Shown: positions 9,208-18,539 of the stretch, piece after piece
Layout of the letters: every line of letters begins with the position of its first letter
Position numbering within the stretch: the first letter of the stretch is position 1
Assembly: GCA_035308765.1 (NCBI GenBank)
Contig: DATGGA010000034.1
Span: 22,795 to 86,794, forward strand
DNA length: 64,000 nt
Source: RBG-16-66-20 sp035308765
GTDB lineage: Bacteria; Pseudomonadota; Gammaproteobacteria; Burkholderiales; SG8-39
Reading direction: 5' to 3'
Notes under the pieces: generated by a model
What the model saw: the letters and a program-made list of their open reading frames with translations, nothing else
Database searches by the model: none
What the model was told of the DNA's origin: nothing
Program-made: the position numbers and the translations under genes

Positions 9208-11202
9208 GTGTTCCGCAAGATCCTGGTCGCCAACCGCGGCGAAATCGCCTGCCGCGTCATCGCCGCCGCGCGCGACTTGGGCATCCGCACCGTGGCGGTG
9301 TATTCGGATGCCGACCGGGAAGCGCGCCACGTCGCGCTCGCCGACGAGGCGCGGCGCATCGGCCCGCCCGCGGCGCGCGGCAGCTACCTGAACATGGCGG
9401 CCATTCTTGCCGCGGCGCGCGATACCGGCGCCGAAGCGATCCATCCCGGCTACGGCTTTCTCTCCGAGAACGAGGACTTCGCCGCGGCCTGCGCCAAGGC
9501 GGGGATCGTCTTCATCGGCCCGACGCCCGAGGCGATCGCCGCGATGGGCGACAAATCGGCGGCCAAGCGGCTGATGGAAAAAGCCGGCGTGCCGCTGGTG
9601 CCCGGCTACCACGGCGAGGACCAGGATCCCGTCTTCCTGCAGAAAGAGGCCGGCAAGATCGGCTACCCGGTGCTGGTCAAGGCCTCGGCGGGCGGCGGCG
9701 GCAAGGGCATGCGCGTGGTGGCGGATGCCAAGGCCTTCGCCGCCGCGCTCGAGTCGGCCAAGCGCGAGGCGAAATCCTCTTTCGGCGACGACCGCGTGCT
9801 GATCGAGAAGTATCTCGACCGGCCGCGCCACATCGAAGTCCAGGTGTTCGGCGACACGCGGGGCAATGTCGTCCATCTCTTCGAGCGCGACTGCTCGGTG
9901 CAGCGCCGCCACCAGAAGGTATTGGAAGAAGCCCCGGCCCCAGGTTTGAGCGAGCAGCGCCGCCGGCAGATGGGCGAGGCGGCGGTGGCCGCGGCCAAGT
10001 CGATCAAGTACACGGGCGCGGGCACGGTGGAATTCATCGCCTCGCAGGACGGGACTTTCTATTTCATGGAGATGAATACCCGCCTGCAAGTGGAACACCC
10101 TGTGACCGAGATGATCACCGGCCTGGACCTGGTGAAATGGCAGCTGGCGGTGGCGGCCGGAGAGCCGCTGCCGTCTAAGCAGAAGGAACTCGCCTTCCGC
10201 GGCCATGCGATCGAAGCCCGTATCTATGCCGAGAATCCGGCCAAGGGGTTCCTACCCTCAACCGGAACCCTGCGGCACCTGCGCGCACCGGAAGAACAGC
10301 GTGGAAGCGTGCGCGTGGACTCTGGCGTACGCCAGGGCGACGCCATCACGCCGCATTACGACCCGATGATCGCCAAGCTGATCGTCTGGGGCGAGGACCG
10401 AAACATCGCGCTGGGCCGGATGCGCGCCGCGCTTGCCGCCTACGAGATCGTCGGTGTCTCGACCAACGTGGAGTTCCTCGCGCGCACGGTGGCGAGCAAG
10501 GCTTTTTCGTCGGCCGATCTGGACACCGGCCTGATCGAGCGCAGCCGCGCGGAACTGTTCCCCGCCGATGCCGGCGCGAGCGACGAGGAATTCGCAGCCG
10601 CCGCGTTCGCCGAACTGCTTGCGGAGGAAGCGCAGGCGGCGGCAGCAGCCAAGGCCTCCGGCGATCCGCATTCGCCCTGGGACCGCGTCGACGGCTGGCG
10701 GCTAAATCTCGGCTCGCACCATGAACTCGAGTTCGTCCAGGGCGACGGCAGCTGCAAAGTCCAGATTCATTTCGCGCCGGACGGCTACCGCCTTTCGGTG
10801 GACGGCCGCGACTACGCGCTCGCCGGCCGCGCGGGAGACGGCGCATTACACGTGACATTGGGAGATGCTTCGTTTAGCGTCCGCGCGGTGCGCGATGGCG
10901 CCGACTGGCATTTGTTCCGCGACGGCGGCCACCGGGTGCTGAAACTGCAGAGCGCGCAGACGGCGCCGGATCCCGACGGCGCCATCGGCACGCTTGCCGC
11001 GCCGATGCCCGGCAAGGTGCTTCAGGTGCTGGTCGCGGCCGGCGCGCGGGTCGCCAAAGGCGCGCCGCTGGTCATTCTGGAAGCGATGAAGATGGAGCAC
11101 ACCATTGCCGCGCCGCATGACGGGCGCGTGGTGGAAATACATTTCAAGGCGGGCGACCAGGTGAACGAGGGAGCAGAATTGCTCAAATTGGAGGGCTCAT
11201 GA
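9208..11202 (+). CDS. liuD: Methylcrotonyl-CoA carboxylase, biotin-containing (alpha) subunit
   Basis: A 664-residue biotin carboxylase/carrier protein. It carboxylates its own biotin with ATP and bicarbonate and delivers CO2 to LiuB. Domain order: biotin carboxylase N-domain (FRKILVANRGEIACRV), ATP-grasp (KASAGGGGKGMRVV), catalytic EMNTRLQVEHPVTE, BC C-domain to about residue 445, a linker/BT region, and a C-terminal biotinyl domain with the biotin-accepting lysine K628 in EAMKMEHT. It starts with GTG one base after the liuC stop, and its own stop overlaps the liuE ATG (ATGA). Confidence 0.94.
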   Translation: MFRKILVANRGEIACRVIAAARDLGIRTVAVYSDADREARHVALADEARRIGPPAARGSYLNMAAILAAARDTGAEAIHPGYGFLSENEDFAAACAKAGIVFIGPTPEAIAAMGDKSAAKRLMEKAGVPLVPGYHGEDQDPVFLQKEAGKIGYPVLVKASAGGGGKGMRVVADAKAFAAALESAKREAKSSFGDDRVLIEKYLDRPRHIEVQVFGDTRGNVVHLFERDCSVQRRHQKVLEEAPAPGLSEQRRRQMGEAAVAAAKSIKYTGAGTVEFIASQDGTFYFMEMNTRLQVEHPVTEMITGLDLVKWQLAVAAGEPLPSKQKELAFRGHAIEARIYAENPAKGFLPSTGTLRHLRAPEEQRGSVRVDSGVRQGDAITPHYDPMIAKLIVWGEDRNIALGRMRAALAAYEIVGVSTNVEFLARTVASKAFSSADLDTGLIERSRAELFPADAGASDEEFAAAAFAELLAEEAQAAAAAKASGDPHSPWDRVDGWRLNLGSHHELEFVQGDGSCKVQIHFAPDGYRLSVDGRDYALAGRAGDGALHVTLGDASFSVRAVRDGADWHLFRDGGHRVLKLQSAQTAPDPDGAIGTLAAPMPGKVLQVLVAAGARVAKGAPLVILEAMKMEHTIAAPHDGRVVEIHFKAGDQVNEGAELLKLEGS

Positions 11203-12104
11203 CGCTGCCTCGCCGGGTGCGCATCGTCGAAGTCGGCCCGCGCGACGGGCTGCAGAACGAGAAGAGCGAAGTGCCGACCGCCATCAAGCTCGAATTGATC
11301 GAGCGCCTGGCCGATGCAGGCATCCGCTCGGTCGAGGCGACCGCCTTCGTGTCGCCGAAATGGATTCCCCAGATGGCGGACCATACCGAAGTCCTTGAGC
11401 GCATCCGCCGGAAGCCCGGCGTCTCCTACCCGGTGCTGACGCCGAACCTGAAAGGTTTCGAGGCCGCCAAAGCCGCGGGCGCGACGGAGGTCGCGGTCTT
11501 CGGTGCCGCTTCCGAGGCCTTTTCGAAAAAGAACATCAACTGCTCGATCGCGGAATCGCTGGAGCGGTTCCGGCCGGTCGTGGAGGCGGCCAGGAAGTCG
11601 GACGTCAAGGTACGGGGCTACATCTCCTGCGTCGTTGCCTGCCCCTATGAGGGCGAGGTAAGGCCGGCGAAAGTCGCGCAGGTCGCGGGCGCGCTCTATG
11701 ACATGGGCTGCTACGAGGTATCGCTCGGCGACACCATCGGCGCCGGCACGCCGAAGAAGACGCAGGCGATGATCGAAGCCTGCATGCAGCGCGTGCCGGC
11801 GGAAAAGCTGGCCGGCCACTACCACGACACCTACGGCCAGGCGCTTGCCAACATCTATGCCTCGCTCGAACTGGGCGTCGCGACCTTCGATTCCTCAGTG
11901 TCCGGGCTGGGCGGTTGCCCCTACGCCAAGGGCGCGTCCGGCAATGTCGCTACCGAGGACGTGCTCTACATGCTCGAGGGTCTCGGCATCGAGACCGGCA
12001 TTGACCTGGACAAGGTGGTCGAGATCGGCGCCTGGATCTCGTCCTGCCTCAAGCGAGAACCCGGCTCCAAGGCCGGGCGCGCCATCGCCGCCAGAAAAAA
12101 CTAG
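11199..12104 (+). CDS. liuE: Hydroxymethylglutaryl-CoA lyase
   Basis: Cleaves HMG-CoA to acetyl-CoA and acetoacetate, the last step of the leucine pathway. It is 301 residues long, the usual size. TIM-barrel HMGL-like motifs are present: VGPRDGLQNEKS at the N-terminus, GYISCVVACPYEG, the metal-binding HYHDTYGQALAN, and the signature GLGGCPYAKGASGNVATED with the active-site cysteine. It is the final gene of the liu operon. Its TAG stop is shared as CTAG with the stop of the convergent MBL lipoprotein gene, so no terminator can lie between them. Confidence 0.94.
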   Translation: MTLPRRVRIVEVGPRDGLQNEKSEVPTAIKLELIERLADAGIRSVEATAFVSPKWIPQMADHTEVLERIRRKPGVSYPVLTPNLKGFEAAKAAGATEVAVFGAASEAFSKKNINCSIAESLERFRPVVEAARKSDVKVRGYISCVVACPYEGEVRPAKVAQVAGALYDMGCYEVSLGDTIGAGTPKKTQAMIEACMQRVPAEKLAGHYHDTYGQALANIYASLELGVATFDSSVSGLGGCPYAKGASGNVATEDVLYMLEGLGIETGIDLDKVVEIGAWISSCLKREPGSKAGRAIAARKN

Positions 12105-12922
12105 AACATCGTCTTGTCTCCGGGCTGCAGCACCATGACTTTGGTCGGCGTGTTGCCGAGCGCCTTCAGGTACTCCTCGGGCGTGCCCTTGAGCTGCGGA
12201 ATGGTCCCGTAGTGGATCGGGATCGCGAACCTGGGCTTGAGCCACTCGTTGGTGGCATAGGCCGCGGCCTTGGGATCCATCACGAAATGTCCGCCGATCG
12301 GGATCAGGACCAGGTCCGGCTTGTAGTACTCGCCGATGAACTTCATGTCGCCGAACGGCCCGGTGTCGCCCATGTGGTAGATCTTGAAGCCATCCTCCAG
12401 CTCGATGATGAAGCCGACCGGCTCGCCGCCGATGTGGCTCTCGTCCTTCCCGGTTGCCGGATTCTTCCAGATGATTTCCGACGAATGCTCCGCGTGCACG
12501 GCGGTGATCTTCACGCTGTCGGCGCCCCACGGCGTGATGGTCCCGCCCTTGCCGAAGCGCTGCGACAGGTTCGCCGGCAGCACCCCCAGCGTCGTCCACA
12601 CCTGGTTCAGGCCCGCCGGACCGTAGACCACCGCGTTGTTCTTCAGTGCCAGCGCAGGCGCATCGGCCACGTGATCGAAATGCCCGTGCGTCACCAGGAT
12701 CAGGTCGACTTTGCCGAGCGCGTCGAGATTCTTGAACTGCGCCGGCGTCTTCGGATTGGAGGTGATCCACGGATCGATCACGATCACCTTGCCGCCCGGC
12801 GTAGTGATGCGGAAGGCCGCCTGTCCGAGCCACCATACTTCGGTCTTGCCGCTGGGCGTGGCAGGCGGCGTGGCGCAGGCGGAAAGCATCAGTACCGCAA
12901 TGACGAGCAACAGCCGTTTCAT
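12101..12922 (-). CDS. Lipoprotein-anchored MBL-fold hydrolase (UlaG-like)
   Basis: A 273-residue metal-dependent hydrolase with an N-terminal lipoprotein signal: MKRLLLVIAVLMLSAC gives a lipobox LSAC with C16 as the lipidated residue. The MBL core follows, with WWLGQAAFRITTPGGKVIVIDPW, the metal motif THGHFDHV, and later HAEHSS, GDTGPFGDM and IPIGGHFVMDP. This layout matches UlaG/YtnP-type L-lactonase-like hydrolases, though those are usually cytoplasmic. The substrate is unknown. It is the last gene of the minus-strand liv/ligase cluster, 11 bases after the ligase. The longer open frame upstream is discounted because the signal peptide defines the start. Confidence 0.8.
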   Translation of the reverse strand: MKRLLLVIAVLMLSACATPPATPSGKTEVWWLGQAAFRITTPGGKVIVIDPWITSNPKTPAQFKNLDALGKVDLILVTHGHFDHVADAPALALKNNAVVYGPAGLNQVWTTLGVLPANLSQRFGKGGTITPWGADSVKITAVHAEHSSEIIWKNPATGKDESHIGGEPVGFIIELEDGFKIYHMGDTGPFGDMKFIGEYYKPDLVLIPIGGHFVMDPKAAAYATNEWLKPRFAIPIHYGTIPQLKGTPEEYLKALGNTPTKVMVLQPGDKTMF

Positions 12923-12933
12923 AGTGCCTCCTC

Positions 12934-14196
12934 TCAGTTGTATTTCCTCGCATCTTCGATCACTTTGCCGTCGTTCGGCAAGGTACCGGGTTCCACCAGC
13001 ACGGTCTCGCCGCGCAATTTCGTGAAGTCGCGAATCGAGGCGACCACCGCCGCCACCAGGCCGTCCGGGGGGTTCTTCACCTCGCATTTCAGGGTCATGC
13101 GGTCATTGCCGGCTTCGCCCTCGACGACCAGCCGGGCCTTGAGGATTTCCGGATGCCTGCGCACGATCTCGTTCACCTGCCTTGGCGTGACGAACATGGC
13201 GCGCACCTTGGTACTCTGGTCGGCGCGCCCCATCCAGCCGCGGATGCGCGTGTTGGTGCGCCCGCAGGGGCTCGCGCCGGACAGCACCGCGGACAGGTCG
13301 CCGGTGCCGAAGCGCAGCAGCGGGTAGTCGCGGTTGAAGGTGGTGATCACGACCTCGCCGACCTCGCCCGCCGGTACCGGATCGCCGGTGCCCGGGCGCA
13401 CGATCTCGAGCAGCACGCCTTCGTCGAGGATCATACCCTCGTTGACGGAACCGTCGGGCGCGAACGATTCGTAGGCGATCGAGCCGAGGTCGGCCGAACC
13501 GTAGCTCTGCGCGACACGGATGCCGCGTGCAAGCATGGCCTGGCGCAGGGCGGGCGGCAGGTACTCGGCGCCCACGTGCGCCTTCCTGAGCGATGAAATG
13601 TCGGTGTTCGTCTGCTCCGCCTTCTCCACGATCAGCTTGAGAAACGAAGGCGTGCCGATATAGCCGCCGATACCCAGATCGCGGATCGCTGCGATCTGCA
13701 GTTCGGTCTGCCCGGTGCCGGCCGGCACCACGGTGCAGCCGATCGCCAGCGCGCCCGATTCGAGCATCGATCCCGCGGGCGTGAAGTGATAGGCGAAGGT
13801 ATTGGCGACCAGGTCGCCGGCGCGAAAGCCCCCGGCATGGAGCGCGCGCGCCGTGCGCCACCAGTTCCTGCCGCGGCCCTCGGGTTCGTAGATCGGACCC
13901 GGCGACATGAAGATTTTCGCCAGCTTCGCCACCGGCGTCGCGTTCAGGCCGCCGAGCGGACGTTGCTTCGCCTGCAGCTCGCCCAGGTCGGATTTGCGCG
14001 TGACCGGCAGCGCGGCAAGCGCTTTTCTCGAATTGACGCGGGCTGGATCGATCTTTTCCAGGATGCGGCCAAATCCCGGCGCGCGCCGCTTTGCGTGTGC
14101 GACCAGCCTGGGCAGCGCCGCCATGAGCGCCGCTTCGCGCTGCTTTGGCGCGCGGCTCTCGAGCTTGTCGTAGAACGCGGCGGGTGGTTTCTTCAA
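12934..14196 (-). CDS. Phenylacetate-CoA ligase-like AMP-forming enzyme
   Basis: A 420-residue member of the PaaK-like adenylate-forming family. Visible features are LPVTRKSDLGELQAKQRPLGG, FMSPGPIYEPEGRGRNWW, SYGSADLGSIAYES (adenine-binding region), GEVGEVVITTFNRDYPLLRFGTGDLS (hinge and Asp) and GWMGRADQSTKVRAMFVTP, then a small C-terminal domain. It probably activates an aromatic or other carboxylic acid as the CoA thioester. The phosphate loop SPGPIYEPEG is less Ser/Thr/Gly-rich than in standard acyl-CoA synthetases, as is usual in PaaK relatives. It overlaps livF by 4 bases, linking it to uptake by the Liv-type transporter. The substrate cannot be deduced. Confidence 0.82.
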   Translation of the reverse strand: MKKPPAAFYDKLESRAPKQREAALMAALPRLVAHAKRRAPGFGRILEKIDPARVNSRKALAALPVTRKSDLGELQAKQRPLGGLNATPVAKLAKIFMSPGPIYEPEGRGRNWWRTARALHAGGFRAGDLVANTFAYHFTPAGSMLESGALAIGCTVVPAGTGQTELQIAAIRDLGIGGYIGTPSFLKLIVEKAEQTNTDISSLRKAHVGAEYLPPALRQAMLARGIRVAQSYGSADLGSIAYESFAPDGSVNEGMILDEGVLLEIVRPGTGDPVPAGEVGEVVITTFNRDYPLLRFGTGDLSAVLSGASPCGRTNTRIRGWMGRADQSTKVRAMFVTPRQVNEIVRRHPEILKARLVVEGEAGNDRMTLKCEVKNPPDGLVAAVVASIRDFTKLRGETVLVEPGTLPNDGKVIEDARKYN

Positions 14197-14996
14197 AGCC
14201 AGCGTTTGCGGCGGCGGTAGGACTTCACGTCGCGAAAGCTCCTGCGGTCGCCCGAGGACAGGCCGAGGTAAAACTCCTTCACGTCCTCGTTCTGCGCCAG
14301 GGACGCGCCCTCGCCATCCATCACGACGCGGCCATTCTCGAGGATGTAGCCGTAGTCGGCGAAGCGCAGCGCGACGCTGGTGTTCTGCTCTGCGAGCAGG
14401 AAGCTCACCTTTTCCTTGAGGTTCAGTTCCTTGACGATGCCGAAGATCTCTTCGACCAGCTGCGGCGCGAGGCCCATTGACGGCTCATCCAGCAGGATCA
14501 TCTTCGGGCGCGCCATCAGGGCACGGCCGATAGCGGTCATCTGCTGTTCGCCGCCGGAGGTGTAGCCCGACTGCGACGACCGGCGCTGCTTCAGGCGCGG
14601 AAAATACCCGTACACGCGTTCCAGGCCCTCGCGCGTCTCCGCGCCACTGCGGGTATAGGCGCCGGTAAGCAGGTTTTCCTCCACCGTCAGGTGGGCGAAG
14701 CAATGCCTGCCCTCCATCACCTGCACCACGCCGCGTTTGACCAGTTCCGACGGAGTCAGGTCTTCGATGCGCTCGCCGAGGTACTCGATGTAACCCTTGG
14801 TAACCTCGCCGCGCTCGCCTTTGAGCAGGTTGGAGACCGCGCGCAGCGTGGTGGTCTTGCCGGCGCCGTTGGCCCCCAACAGCGCGACGATCGCGCCCTC
14901 GCGTACCGTCAGGGACACCCCCTTCAGCACGAGAATGACGTGGTTGTAGATCACCTCGATGCCGTTCACGCTGAGCATCGTCGCGGCTGCGGACAT
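14193..14996 (-). CDS. livF: Branched-chain amino acid-type ABC transporter ATPase LivF
   Basis: ATP-binding subunit of 267 residues. Walker A is GANGAGKTTT, the signature is SGGEQQMTAIGRAL, Walker B is MILLDEPSMGLAP, and the H-loop region is LLAEQNTSVAL. It is LivF-like because of the short form and the absence of the LivG-type insert. It pairs with LivG, LivM and LivH encoded upstream. A strong intrinsic terminator lies between it and the upstream binding-protein gene, so LivF is probably made in lower amounts. The product ends about 30 residues beyond the normal LivF core (GDRRSFRDVKSYRRRKRWL), a basic tail of unknown role. Confidence 0.93.
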   Translation of the reverse strand: MSAAATMLSVNGIEVIYNHVILVLKGVSLTVREGAIVALLGANGAGKTTTLRAVSNLLKGERGEVTKGYIEYLGERIEDLTPSELVKRGVVQVMEGRHCFAHLTVEENLLTGAYTRSGAETREGLERVYGYFPRLKQRRSSQSGYTSGGEQQMTAIGRALMARPKMILLDEPSMGLAPQLVEEIFGIVKELNLKEKVSFLLAEQNTSVALRFADYGYILENGRVVMDGEGASLAQNEDVKEFYLGLSSGDRRSFRDVKSYRRRKRWL

Positions 14997-15007
14997 GTAT
15001 TCCTCGC

Positions 15008-15040
15008 AAAAAAAGCGGCGCCGGGTCTGACCGGCGCCGC
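15008..15040 (-). terminator. Intrinsic terminator/attenuator between the binding-protein gene and livF
   Basis: On the minus strand a perfect 10-bp GC stem (GCGGCGCCGG pairing with CCGGCGCCGC, 15015-15040) with a 6-base loop is followed by seven T residues (15008-15014). It lies inside the apparent operon, directly after the highly expressed periplasmic-binding-protein gene, and would reduce expression of livF and the downstream ligase. Confidence 0.9.
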
Positions 15041-15070
15041 CTCTGCCTGTGCTTTTTTACCCTTCGGCGC

Positions 15071-16414
15071 TCAGCCGGATTCCTTGCCGCAGTCGCGCTT
15101 GGTGATCTTCTTTTCGGTCGCGTATTTCTCAGCGGAAGCCCGGATCATCGGCTTGATGATGGCATTGTCGGCGTGAAGCACGCCGGGATGCACCTGCCAC
15201 TTCTTGCCGTCCCAGGTCTCGATCTGCGCCTGCGCTTCGCCGGCATGGTTTACGCAGCTGGTACTCACTGGCGTCATGAAGCCCTCAAAGCCGAGTTTCT
15301 TGATCATCGCCTGATCGATCGACAGGTTCTCCAGCCCCCAGCGCACCTGCATCCCCGTCAGCGGCTTTTTCCCGTAGTTCACCTGGGCCTTGCGCACCGC
15401 TTCGACGGTGACCATCGCCGCGGCCAATCCGCGGTTGTAGAGCACTTCGCCGACCTCCTCCTTCTTGCCTGTGCCCTGCCCCTTGTCGTAGACGTACTTG
15501 ATTATGTCCTTGTGAACCTGGCCCATTCCGGCAGGCGCAAGAAACACGAGCGCGTTGTACCCCTTGGCGCCGTCGCCCGCGGGCACGACGTCGGGCTCCG
15601 CGCCCGACCACCATACGCCGTACATCTTTTCGCGCGGGTAGCCGGTGGCAACCGCTTCCTTGATGGCCGTGGAATTCATGACGCCCCAGCCCCACAGGAA
15701 AACATAGTCCGGACGTTGCTGCCGGATCTGCAGCCAGGTAGCCTTCTGCTCCACGCCAGGATGGGTTACCGGCAGAAGCAGCAGCTGGAATCCGTGCATC
15801 TTGGCGCGCTCCTCAAGCAGCGCGATCGGCTCCTTGCCATAAGGCGAATCGTGATACACGAGCGCGATCTTCTTGCCTTTGAGCTTGTCCAGCCCGCCTT
15901 CCTTCTTGCCGACTTCCTGCACCAGCATGTCCGCTGCGTCCCAGTACGTCCCGCCGAGCGGGAAATTCCAGCCGAACACCGCGCCGTCCACCGAATCCGC
16001 GCGGCCATAACCCGTGGTGATGATCGGAATATGGTCGGTGAACGACTTGTCGGTAAGCGCGAAGGTGATGCCGGTGGACAGCGGGTGGAAAGCCGTGGCG
16101 CCGGTCGGCCCCTTGCCCTTCAGGCGCTCATAGCACTCGACCCCCCGGTCGGTAGCGTAGCCGGTCTCGCACTCTTCGAAAGTGATTTTGACGCCGTTGA
16201 TGCCGCCGTCGCGCGCGTCGATCAGTTTCAGGTAATCCACGTAGCCGTTGGCGAACGGGATCCCGTTGGGCGCGTACGCGCCGGTACGGTACGACAGCAC
16301 CGGGAAGAACTGTTCCTTGGCCTGGGCCTGAACCTGTGCGGCGCCAAGCAGCGCCGCCGCCCCCGACACTGCCAGCGCTGCCGACAGCATTGCGGAATTC
16401 GATGTCAATTTCAT
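15071..16414 (-). CDS. Liv-type ABC transporter periplasmic substrate-binding protein
   Basis: Type-1 periplasmic binding protein of 447 residues with a Sec signal peptide (MKLTSNSAML...LLGAAQVQAQA). The mature part starts near KEQFFPVLSYRTGAYAPNG. Features such as FANGYVDYLKLIDARDGGINGVKI, the cysteines in CETGYATDRGVECYERL, and GWGVMNSTAIKEA fit the subgroup encoded beside LivFGHM and acyl-CoA synthetases rather than true leucine-binding proteins. The ligand is therefore more likely an aromatic or aliphatic acid, which is inference. ATG 16414 is chosen for its GGAGGAGGG ribosome site; the in-frame ATG upstream lacks one. Confidence 0.88.
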   Translation of the reverse strand: MKLTSNSAMLSAALAVSGAAALLGAAQVQAQAKEQFFPVLSYRTGAYAPNGIPFANGYVDYLKLIDARDGGINGVKITFEECETGYATDRGVECYERLKGKGPTGATAFHPLSTGITFALTDKSFTDHIPIITTGYGRADSVDGAVFGWNFPLGGTYWDAADMLVQEVGKKEGGLDKLKGKKIALVYHDSPYGKEPIALLEERAKMHGFQLLLLPVTHPGVEQKATWLQIRQQRPDYVFLWGWGVMNSTAIKEAVATGYPREKMYGVWWSGAEPDVVPAGDGAKGYNALVFLAPAGMGQVHKDIIKYVYDKGQGTGKKEEVGEVLYNRGLAAAMVTVEAVRKAQVNYGKKPLTGMQVRWGLENLSIDQAMIKKLGFEGFMTPVSTSCVNHAGEAQAQIETWDGKKWQVHPGVLHADNAIIKPMIRASAEKYATEKKITKRDCGKESG

Positions 16415-16469
16415 TGTCACCCTCCTCCGGAAATGTACAAAATTGCTCCCCGCGTCCATCATACCTCCG

Positions 16470-17528
16470 TCAGTGCGGAAAAGGCCACAGCCGCAGCTTT
16501 TCCTTGCCGATGGCCCACAGCCTGGCCAGGCCCTGGGGTTCGACGATCAGGAAGAATATGATCAGCGCCCCGAAAATCATGGATTCCAGGTGCGCGTTCA
16601 TCGCGGTCGGGATCGGCACGCCCAGCGCTGCGGGCACCTGATTGAGCAGGATCGGCAGCGTCACGATGAATGCGGCGCCGAAATAGCTGCCCAACAGGGA
16701 GCCCATGCCGCCGATGATGATCATGAAAAGCAGGCTGAGCGACAGGTTCAGGTCGAACGCGAGCGGCTCCCACGCGCCCAGTTGCACGAAGCCCCACAGC
16801 GCACCGGCGACGCCCACATAAAAGGAGCTCACCGCGAAAGCGGTGAGCTTGGCGTAGACGGGCCGGATGCCGATGACTTCCGCCGCAACGTCCATGTCGC
16901 GTATCGCCATCCACTCGCGGCCGATATGTCCGCGCACCAGATTTCTCGCCAGCAGCGTGAACACAGTGAGCACGCAGAGCACGAACAGGTATTTGTCGAG
17001 CGGGCTGTCGACCTTCCAGCCGAAGATTTCGATCGGCGCGGGAGATACCGACGGCGCGTAGTTGGTAAACCATTTGACGCGCGCGAAAAGCCAGTCCATG
17101 AAAAACTGCGCGGCGAGCGTCGCGACCGCGAGGTACAAGCCCTTGATGCGCAGGCTCGGCAATCCGAACACCAGGCCGACCGCCGAGGCGATCAGGCCCG
17201 AAAGCACCAGCACCACCAGAAAGTTCAGTTGAGGGATCCGCAAAGCCAGGTTGTAGGCGGAATAGGCGCCGACCGCCATGAACGCGGCATGTCCGATCGA
17301 GATCTGCCCGCAGTATCCGACCAGCAAATTGAGGCCGATCGCGGCCAGCGCGAGTATCAGGAACGGGATCAGGATTGCCAGAAACAGGTAGTCGCTGACG
17401 AATAGCGGCACCGCGACGAAAGCGACCACAAGCAAACCGGCCATGAACAGGCGGTCCTGCAGGATCGGCAGCATCTGGAGGTCGGAGGCGTAGCTCGATT
17501 TGAACTGGCCGTTTTCGCGGTAAAACAT
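16470..17528 (-). CDS. livM: Liv-type ABC transporter permease LivM
   Basis: Integral membrane permease of 352 residues with about nine hydrophobic segments. The permease signature GLNLLVGYCGQISIGHAAFM is near residues 65-85, and the EAA-like loop is REWMAIRDMDVAAEVIGI. The C-terminus ends FLIVEPQGLARLWAIGKEKLRLW, typical of LivM. Translation begins at ATG 17528, 2 bases after the livH stop. The same open frame runs on upstream over livH, but that part is a shadow of livH and is not protein-like. Confidence 0.92.
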   Translation of the reverse strand: MFYRENGQFKSSYASDLQMLPILQDRLFMAGLLVVAFVAVPLFVSDYLFLAILIPFLILALAAIGLNLLVGYCGQISIGHAAFMAVGAYSAYNLALRIPQLNFLVVLVLSGLIASAVGLVFGLPSLRIKGLYLAVATLAAQFFMDWLFARVKWFTNYAPSVSPAPIEIFGWKVDSPLDKYLFVLCVLTVFTLLARNLVRGHIGREWMAIRDMDVAAEVIGIRPVYAKLTAFAVSSFYVGVAGALWGFVQLGAWEPLAFDLNLSLSLLFMIIIGGMGSLLGSYFGAAFIVTLPILLNQVPAALGVPIPTAMNAHLESMIFGALIIFFLIVEPQGLARLWAIGKEKLRLWPFPH

Positions 17529-17530
17529 GC

Positions 17531-18535
17531 TCAGACCCGGTCGATGAGTTTTTCGCCGAACAGGCCTTCCGGCCGAACCAGAAGAAACAGCAGCGCCAGC
17601 ACGTAGGCAAACCAGTTCTCGATGCCGCCGCCGGCGAGATCGAAGGTCTTGACCAGTATCGGACCAAGGAACACTTCCGACATCTTTTCCCCGACGCCGA
17701 TGATGAGGCCGCCGACGATCGACCCGGTGACCGAAGTGAACCCCCCGAGGATGACGACGGGAAGCGCCTTGAGCGCGACCTGCGACAGCGAGAACTGAAC
17801 GCCGAGCTTGGAACCCCAGATGACTCCGGCGACCAGCGCCACGAATCCAGCGACCGACCAGACGATGACCCAGATCCAATTCAACGGAATGCCGATCGAT
17901 TGCGCCGCCTGGTGGTCGTCGGCCACCGCCCGCAGAGCGCGCCCCGTCGGCGTCTTCTGGAAAAAGACCGCGAGGGCTGCGACGAGCGCCGTCGCGACCA
18001 GCGCCGCTGCGAAATCTTCCTTGTTCACCAGGATCCCTCCCTCGAACACGTTCTGCAGGATCATCACCGGTTCCTTGCCGATGCCGAGGTTGATCTCGTA
18101 GACATCGCTGCCCCAGACAATCTGGCCAAGGCCGTCGAGGAAGTAGGTGACGCCGAGCGTCGCCATCAGCAATGCGACGCCCTCCTGATTCACGAGCGGG
18201 CGCAGCACGATGCGTTCGATCAGAAACGCCAGCACCACCATGATCCCCATTGCCAACAGGATCGCCACCCAGAGCGGCATCGATTCGGCCATGCGCGCCA
18301 CGGCGAGCGCCGCGAACAGCACCATCGTTCCTTGAGCAAAATTGAACACGCCGGAGGCCTTGAAGATGAGAGCGAAACCCATGGCGACAAGGGAATACAG
18401 CACGCCCGTCATGAGGCCGCCAAGCAGCACCTCGATGTAGAAGCCGGGCGCCGAGGCGCCGGTCGCAAGCGGCAACGCCAGGCCGACCAGCAGCGCGATG
18501 CCGAGCAAGATGACCGGCCAATGCTTTTTCAGCAT
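17531..18535 (-). CDS. livH: Liv-type ABC transporter permease LivH
   Basis: Permease of 334 residues with eight or nine membrane segments. LivH features are GLMTGVLYSLVAMGFALIFKASGVFNFAQG near the N-terminus, the coupling loop GRALRAVADDHQAAQSIGIP, VVILGGFTSVTGSIVGGLIIGV, and the terminal LLVRPEGLFGEKLIDRV. It lies between livG (4 bases) and livM (2 bases), as in other Liv clusters. Confidence 0.93.
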   Translation of the reverse strand: MLKKHWPVILLGIALLVGLALPLATGASAPGFYIEVLLGGLMTGVLYSLVAMGFALIFKASGVFNFAQGTMVLFAALAVARMAESMPLWVAILLAMGIMVVLAFLIERIVLRPLVNQEGVALLMATLGVTYFLDGLGQIVWGSDVYEINLGIGKEPVMILQNVFEGGILVNKEDFAAALVATALVAALAVFFQKTPTGRALRAVADDHQAAQSIGIPLNWIWVIVWSVAGFVALVAGVIWGSKLGVQFSLSQVALKALPVVILGGFTSVTGSIVGGLIIGVGEKMSEVFLGPILVKTFDLAGGGIENWFAYVLALLFLLVRPEGLFGEKLIDRV

Positions 18536-18539
18536 CGTC

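Noticed and set aside
16470..18521. A 683-codon open frame covering livM and most of livH
   Set aside because: Only the part from ATG 17528 is protein-like (LivM). The upstream part is a frame-shifted shadow of livH with Arg/Gly/Pro-rich sequence.
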